From Gymnothorax reevesii (lineage: Eukaryota; Chordata; Actinopteri; Anguilliformes; Muraenidae): a stretch of 64,000 nucleotides of DNA. The notes under the pieces are model-generated. The model saw nothing but the letters and a program-made list of their open reading frames with translations, was not told the origin of the DNA and did no database searches. The stretch spans positions 72,379,367 to 72,443,366 of the forward strand of contig CM056580.1 in assembly GCA_029721435.1 (NCBI GenBank), written 5' to 3'. Shown here piece after piece: positions 58,128 through 64,000 of this stretch (position 1 is the stretch's first letter; every line of letters starts with the position of its first letter). Position numbers and translations under genes: made by a program.

Positions 58128-59472
58128 TAACGGGAACATATTGGAGAATGTATTTCTGCCGGGCGGAGTCATCTCGCTTTTCATTTTCTTCTTCTGTGTG
58201 AAAATACGACCGCAGTGCATTGTGGTATACAGCACTATAATGTAGTGTACATCGCTTGTTCACTTGATTCCGCTGTGCATTATGGGTATTTTATAGTCCA
58301 CTATATAGTGGATGAAAAGAATTCGAACAACACTTCAAAATGGCGAACACACTATATAGTGCGCTATATCCGTGATAGGGGGCGATTTCGAACACAGCCA
58401 TTGTTTCCGAAGAGTTACGTGTTCTTTTAATTGACTTAGTGATGTCTGATACCACTGTGGTTTTGTTTAATTTCAACATATTAAGGCAGTGTCCACATAA
58501 CGTATTAGTCCACTTAGATGTGACATTCTGCAAACTTTGTTATCTGTAAACTAGCTGGCTAGCGTTTTTACATTGCTGCCCCAAGACGAGCGCACCGCAC
58601 CTTTCAAAGTGCAATTTCGTGCAGATGCAAACACTTTGCCCAATCTTTAGCATTATTCGCTCTCCTGCTACGGACCCTGCTACCATTTTTTTACATCGTT
58701 CATCTATCTGCTCATGCTGCGTTCCATTTGTACTGGGAAGTCGGGATATTCAAGGTCCCAGTTGGAAATTTCAATTCGAACGCCCCCTTAAGTCGGATTT
58801 TCAACTCAGAAAGTCGGAGATTCTTCACTTACCCCGAATTCCGACTTCCGAGTTGAAGATGGCTGCACCATATGTCAACAGCAAGCGAAACCTGTGATAA
58901 TAAACTGTATTTGCAATTCAGGGTTATTTGTTTTCCATTAAATAAGTCGTACACGCAGTACTGAAAAAGTTTATCGGCGGACTTGTTGCTCCGGTGTTAG
59001 CACGCAAAAAATACAGAGTAATGCGTTGTTATCAACTAGTATAGCTAACAATAGCTAATACAGGCTACCCTTGTCAGATGAGACACCACTGACCCCAAGT
59101 CAGTTTTCCCACTTACCAAAGCAGGCTGCGCTCCATTATGTATGACGTTGTTCCCAACCCCAACTTCCGATCCAAATCTAACACAGCATTGGTGCCATCA
59201 CCACAAGTCTCTCTGTGGTCATGGCGCTAAGCTGATACATGAGTGATTTTTAAAAATTGGTAGTAGAGTCCGAAGCAGGAGAGGGAATAGTGCTAAAGAA
59301 TGGGCAAAGTGTGCATATCTGCACAAAATTACTCAATGAAATCAGAATTGACATGCATAGTATGTGACAGTGATAACTTTCAAAAATGGTGGTGCGGTGC
59401 GCTCGTCATGGGACATCAATGTAGAAACGCTAGCCAGCTAGTTTACAGCTAACAAAGTTTGCAGAACAGTTT

Positions 59473-60227
59473 AAGCCCAACGCCAACTGAAGGCGTTAGA
59501 CGAGCTCAAAAAATTGGCCACATTGATTTCAATGGAGCAACGCCCACTGGCAGTGTCTGACACACGTCAGATTTTTACTTTTCGCCACTGCTCAGTTTCT
59601 GAAGCTGACACGCTTCAGATTTTTACTTTTCTGATGTTCTGATGGGTCTACACAATAAAAACGCATTTGTCTTTTAGATTATTTAACTATTTCGCCTTGT
59701 CATGGTTAGTCACACATTTAGCGGCAACATCACATGCAGTTGTCAACCAGCTTTATAACCAAGTGGCAGTTTTGAGAGGAAATCCGTTATTTTGCGGGCA
59801 TTTAAGTTATCAAGCGATCTACAGTTAGACAGTACCTAACTCAGGGTACACTGATGAGAACTTTACACTGCTAACTTAGCTAGCTAGCTAATTCGTTGCT
59901 GGGTAAAGTAAAATGAATCATAATCTTAATTTACTAGACGGCTAAATTTAGGAGGAAAATAATGCCTGTATATAAAGCATAGTGCATAGTAACCTGACCG
60001 TCGCACTTTGCCATCTCTTAAAATAAGCTTGATCGGTAGGTTTTTTTTTTTTTTTTTTCAAAATCAAACATTATCTTGTTTAATATTTTGAGATTGACAT
60101 TCATGGCTTTTCGGTCCAGTTGACAGCTGTCAATGTTGATGCGGCTGACGCTTTCAGTGGGCAGCATCAAGGCAACGTTCTAAGTTTGACGCGCCGCGCT
60201 GCTTCGCGACCAGTGGGCGTTGGGCTT
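59473..60227. mobile_element. 755-bp DNA element of unknown family, 8-bp target repeat
   Basis: Ends AAGCCCAACGCC (59473) and inverse GGCGTTGGGCTT (60227). Flanks AACAGTTT (59465-59472) and AACAGTTA (60228-60235) match at 7 of 8. Inside is a tandem pair around TCAGATTTTTACTTTTC (59564-59633) and a T run (60043-60058). No frame of interest. 8-bp repeats are made by hAT, P and a few other superfamilies; the tip is not the usual hAT CAG. Confidence 0.6.
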
Positions 60228-60439
60228 AACAGTTATCTAATTGAACCAATACGTTATGGGAACACTGCCTTAATATGTTTAAATTAAACACAACCACTGT
60301 GGTATCCGACATCGCTAAGTCCGTTAAAAGTACACATAACTCCTCAGAAACAAATTTCTTTGCATAGATCTTTCAGGACCGGCAACTGGATGTGGGTCCG
60401 TCACTGGTTATGGTCCCCCCGGGAAACATTTCCGTAGTC

Positions 60440-60712
60440 ATTAAAGAGTTTGCATGTGTTTTCTGAGTTTGCATGTGTTTTACGAATATGCAGGTGTTTT
60501 GGCATTTGCAGTTCATGTGTAGTGAAATCGATGAAAGTGTTCTATGAATTTGGAGATGTTTTCTGAATATGCAGGTGTTGTAGCATTTGCAGTTCATGTG
60601 TTGTGAAATCGATGAAAGTGTTTTCTGAATATCCTGGTGTTTTGGCATTTCCAGTTCATGTGTTGTGAAATCGATGAAAGTGTTTTTTGAATTCGCAGAT
60701 GTTTTCTGAGTT
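60440..60712. repeat. 81-bp minisatellite, about 3.3 units, right arm (inverted)
   Basis: Inverse of the array at 53009-53333. It also keeps a long minus frame (60373-60768) through the repeats. Confidence 0.9.
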
Positions 60713-60939
60713 TGCAGGTGTTGTGACCCCTCTGGGCCACTGTAGATAAGATCTGATTGGATCACCACGATTACTCCACGATTAAGACCATGATTTCAAT
60801 CATGCCTTTAATCGTGATAGTGGGAACCTAGCATTACTAGCCCAGAAGGTAGAATTATTCAGTAAAATCAGCTGGCAGAGCTCTTGGCTGGAAGAAACAG
60901 ATGCCAGGACATCTGACCTTGGGTTTCAATCCACTCAAG

Positions 60940-61893
60940 AAAACCCCAGTTGCTCTAAAATGCGCATATATCAATGATACCTACACATATGTCCAAATTG
61001 CCCATGCCATGGGCACAAGCGCACTCCCATACTATGACATTCACTGGCTTTTGAACCTAACATTGGTAACAACTTGGAACATCATCTACTTTTTTTGGCC
61101 TGGGCAACACAATGTCCATAATAAAATACACTGATTAACAGGTTAACTGACCTAACAACAGCATATTTCCAGTTTGTATAAGTCCATTTTTGATGAACTG
61201 AATCCCAGAGAAATGGAATTTTTGACCAACGGATTCCTGTGTGCAATGTTACACCTTCACTTGCATTTGTGTTTGCAATGATGAATGGTGTTTGTTTGCA
61301 AACTCGCCCCAGCCCATGTGCTTATATCCATCACAAAAACGTCAGTTTTCAATGCAATGCCTTCTGAAGGGTCAAACATCAGGGACACTCAGCAATGATT
61401 TTCAACCTAACCCTTTAGTCAGAGATTTTGCCAGACATTTGCAATTTTTTAATAATATTATGCACTGTAGAGAGAGAAATCTCTAAAATCCGTATAACAG
61501 AATTTGAGATGTAGTTTATACAACTGTTGGATCATTCAGTCACAAAGTGGAAAGTCTCAGTCACTTGTTGCTAGCCAACCACTTTTCGATGCTCATTTTT
61601 TTAATCCAAAAATGACTGTGTCCCCTGTTCATCATCTGTACACTAGATTAACACTCCTGCACTTCCCCCTTTTGATATTACCCCTGTCCCAACCCTTTAG
61701 GGCTGTATTGCAGGCAGCAATTTCAGAAAGTCTGTGTATTTCCTGGGAAAAAAAGCAAATACGTTGATCGGGTAAAACATAAAATACCTTATCTTGAACT
61801 GTTTTCAATTCATTGCAGGTCGAAGATGATTACAAATTATTGCTTTCTTTTCACTGCTTACACTTTCCATCCCAACTTTTGCGGAAATGGGGT
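60940..61893 (-). mobile_element. Tc1-like element fragment (AACCCCAATTC family)
   Basis: The right end ACTTTTGCGGAAATGGGGT is the inverse of a variant of the family's terminal repeat. The body on minus includes GTGCATAATATTATTAAA (DNA-binding region, about 61450-61465) and, further left, CCCATGCCATGGGCACAAGC and TGGCTTTTGAACC, which correspond to the later transposase part. The far end is missing. All frames are broken. Confidence 0.65.
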
Positions 61894-62162
61894 GGTTATC
61901 TGATTGTGAGCTTTTAAAAACTCTTGGGAATTTTAAATTAAAGTTCACTTTTGTCATTTTGCAGATCATTACCCCCATAAACATGTAAAACATCAATACG
62001 CTATCAGGAAAATTAATCAGCACTAATGTTCCATTTCTGATTCAGTTACACATTTCCAGTTGTTTTTTTAAATCATTAAATACATTCTACTTCCCATTGA
62101 ATGAGTAGTTTATTAGTTCATGAATACAAAATTGACTTATTGTCAGTTTACATTTATACACA

Positions 62163-62873
62163 CAGTGGGGTCCAGAAGTCTGGAAATAATCAAAAAGTTT
62201 GAGGAGGTAGAAACATTTTAAAACACAAACATTTTATTTCATGCGAAATCACGGAAGAAATATTTAATATTCTGCAATATTCATAGTTTTGGGCAGCAAA
62301 AAAAATTGAGCATATTTAAGGTGTTAACCATGTTATTCCTTTGTCCAAAAAGTGAGATCTGCTTGAGTTTTATCCCATCCTTTGAAGCACGGATTAAGAT
62401 GACACTCTGTTAGGTTTTATCTAAATGAACTTACTGTATTGATATGGCTGTGCCCCAAGCTAAAGAAAGGCCAAAATCAACGAAAGTACTGTCAATAGAA
62501 GGCTGTCTAGTAGCGGTCCGCAGGATGAGCAGCTGTCTTGAAACCACATCACTGGAAGGGCTAAACGCTTGGCATGGGCTAAGCGATACAAGCATTTCAT
62601 GTTGAATCACCAGAAAAATTCCAATTTACTGATGAATCCAAGTTTGAAATGTAAGGGAGTAACAAAAAATGGATGTTTGGCATCAAAAAGGAGAATACCA
62701 AACCAACAGGGAAACTAGATGATGCACACTCTATAGAGATGCAAACCCACGCCTCTTGTTGACTTTGACCTTTGACCTTTCAACCTCAAAATGCAAATTT
62801 GGACAAGGTACCCTAGGATCATCTACCCCACCAAGTTTGGTCACCCTAGCTTCAGTGGTGTGTCGCGTGGACA

Positions 62874-62914
<41 letters not shown>

Positions 62915-63532
62915 GGTGCTAAACTGTATACCCGGCGTGGGTAACTAGTTGGAGGGAATATTAAAGCCTGGGGGTTGCACACCTGCACTGAATCATACAT
63001 CAAGACAATGGAGAAGTACCACTCCATTCTTCAGAGACATACTATACCCTGTGGTCTGCACCTTCAGAAGTATTATGAAGTGTATTGACCCCAAATGCAC
63101 CACAAAGCTTTGCCAGAACTACTTGAAGACCAAAATAGACCAACGATTCCTGACTCCCATGGACTTTCCTCCACAGTGATCCCATTTAACATTCATGGGG
63201 AGTTTTGAAGACCGAGAAAGTCATACATCTTGAGACATCACAAAAAGCTGTTTTTAACATTAATAAATTATACTGGTTGGGCCATCCGGCCTTACATAAA
63301 CTTGCTGAGTCCACATCAGCTGCAATGCATGCTGTCTTTAAAACAAAATGGTAGACTGCCAAACACTCAAATTTCTGAATTTTCAGAGTATTTATGTCCA
63401 TTTTTTAAATGATTCTTTTCTCTTTTTAAGCTGATATTATCACTTATAATGGGAAAAAAACTATATTAAATTCAAAAAGAATGCACAATGGAGGTATGTT
63501 CCTCAGTGGTCTCAGACATTTGGACCCTACTG
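62163..63532 (+). mobile_element. Tc1-like transposon (GGGGTCCA family), with insert
   Basis: Left tip CAGTGGGGTCCAGAAGTCTG (62163) and inverse right tip CAGACATTTGGACCCTACTG (63532), with TA after the right end; the left flank is CA. The body contains TTTACTGATGAATCCAAGTTTGAAATG (DE-x-K-F region, about 62624-62650) and GAGGGAATATTAAAGCCTGG (62955), transposase sequence with no open frame. About 1.37 kb including a ~205-bp insertion. Confidence 0.8.
62742..62951. repeat. Insert with (AC)n microsatellite inside Tc1
   Basis: Interrupts the Tc1 body. CCCACGCC at its left and GGCGTGGG at its right are inverse. Contains TGACCTTTGACCTTTCAACC and CCACCAAGTTTGGTCACCC, then (AC)n at 62875-62911. The layout resembles LINE 3' tails ending in a simple repeat, but I cannot assign it. 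Confidence 0.5.
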
Positions 63533-63534
63533 TA

Positions 63535-64000
63535 TAGTGTGCACATAAATACATGTTTCATCCATTACATCCAATATGAGTCAGGTATCCAATAAGGCCA
63601 ATATTACCTATCCAAAGGTTGACTTGAATGATATAGGTCAGCGTGTGCAATACTCCATGATACCATAAGCTTCAACATGCATCCTCCCCAGCTTGAGACT
63701 TGAGGGTGTATCGCCATCAGAAAGAGTTCAGGAATTTTGTAGAAAAAACAATTTTATTAGAGTTTTGATTTTAAAAAATCAAGTCAATTTATTTTATTTT
63801 CCCGCCAATTATCATTCAAGTTAGAAATACATCAAAATATTAGAAAAAGTTACAGCCAATTAGACTCAGAATAGTTTATTCATATGGGTGGCAAAAATAG
63901 CTATTGCAGATGATGCGTCATGTGGGAGTCTCGCAGCAGAAGTAAAAATATGGTGATTGTTTCCCTGCTTTTGGTAAATAAGCAATTTGTGATATTCCGT
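63535..64000. other. No recognisable feature
   Basis: AT-rich non-coding sequence to the window end. Confidence 0.5.

Larger units (their letters stand above)
57617..58399. mobile_element. Harbinger-type MITE hosting smaller palindromic MITEs
   Basis: The right tip GGCGATTTCGAACACAGCC (ending 58399) and left part AGCTATTTTCGAAATCGTCC (57618) are related inverted ends, followed inward by the CCCTAT/ATAGTGCACTA blocks (57650-57690; inverse at 58280-58380) common in this family. The Harbinger element inserted at the left tip. Two pieces of the palindromic family lie inside. Confidence 0.65.
52961..60744. mobile_element. Long inverted-repeat transposon with minisatellite arms, heavily nested, TSD GATAAG
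   Basis: The left tip TACAATGGCTCAGAAGGTTC (52961) is the near inverse of the right tip (GACCCCTCTGGGCCACTGTA, ending 60744). GATAAG flanks both tips (52955-52960, 60745-60750). The left arm, 52961-53430 plus 58400-58690, mirrors the right arm, 59275-59472 plus 60228-60744. The arms share the 81-bp repeat array, a 53341-53420 block (inverse at 60375-60440), a 58404-58525 block (inverse at 60228-60360) and a 58528-58690 block (inverse at about 59275-59470). Insertions: Harbinger cluster 53431-58399 in the left arm and 59473-60227 in the right. The original element was about 2.05 kb. No transposase of its own was found. Superfamily unknown. Confidence 0.75.

Noticed and set aside
62731..63027. 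98-codon minus frame with a VC-repeat
   Set aside because: Produced by the (AC)n microsatellite.

Overview
The window looks like a piece of a teleost fish nuclear genome. It is AT-rich and intron-like, with long stretches free of reading frame and no confident conserved host gene. It is densely packed with element types typical of ray-finned fish: Tc1-like transposons of several families, PIF/Harbinger and hAT-type MITEs, an L1 tail, CR1/L2/Jockey-type LINE pieces, a tRNA-derived SINE, and a Ty3/gypsy element with the gene order of the Gmr1 group first known from cod. The species cannot be told from the sequence.

Layout. 1-1975: RT half of a non-LTR retrotransposon, broken by stops. 2062-4250: decayed hAT-like element holding a palindromic Harbinger-like element (2728-3710). 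5573-8740: PIF/Harbinger transposon with TAA target duplication, transposase and Myb-like remnants and a nested Tc1. 11507-12295: two MITEs side by side. 18600-21169: Tc1-like element with a 1-kb solo LTR inside. 25-27.4 kb: RTE tail and a second Tc1 split by another solo LTR. 28.4-28.7 kb and 37.6 kb: two THAP-domain first-exon-like segments. 32.2-35.9 kb: a mosaic of a LINE (ORF1 plus endonuclease), a MITE end, an LTR-less Gmr1-type fragment and a Tc1 tip. 44.2-45.8 kb: a tRNA-derived SINE, a 27-bp minisatellite and a 5'-truncated L1, the SINE and L1 with target duplications. 46963-52853: full-length Gmr1-type retrotransposon on the minus strand with matching 496-bp LTRs. 52961-60744: a long inverted-repeat element with 81-bp minisatellite arms, interrupted by an autonomous-type Harbinger, Harbinger MITEs and a further unknown element. 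60.9-63.5 kb: two more Tc1 copies.

How the parts work together. Nothing here reads as a host pathway. The Gmr1-type element carries gag (CCHC knuckle), protease, integrase, RT and RNase H in that order, so integrase precedes RT. Both Harbinger elements carry the usual pair: DDE nuclease on one strand and a Myb/SANT-like DNA-binding protein on the other. The most unusual structure is the ~7.8-kb nested palindrome at 52961-60744, which without its insertions is a ~2-kb element of no superfamily I recognise, flanked by 6-bp GATAAG repeats. All assignments come from reading the sequence and from family knowledge; no database search was run.
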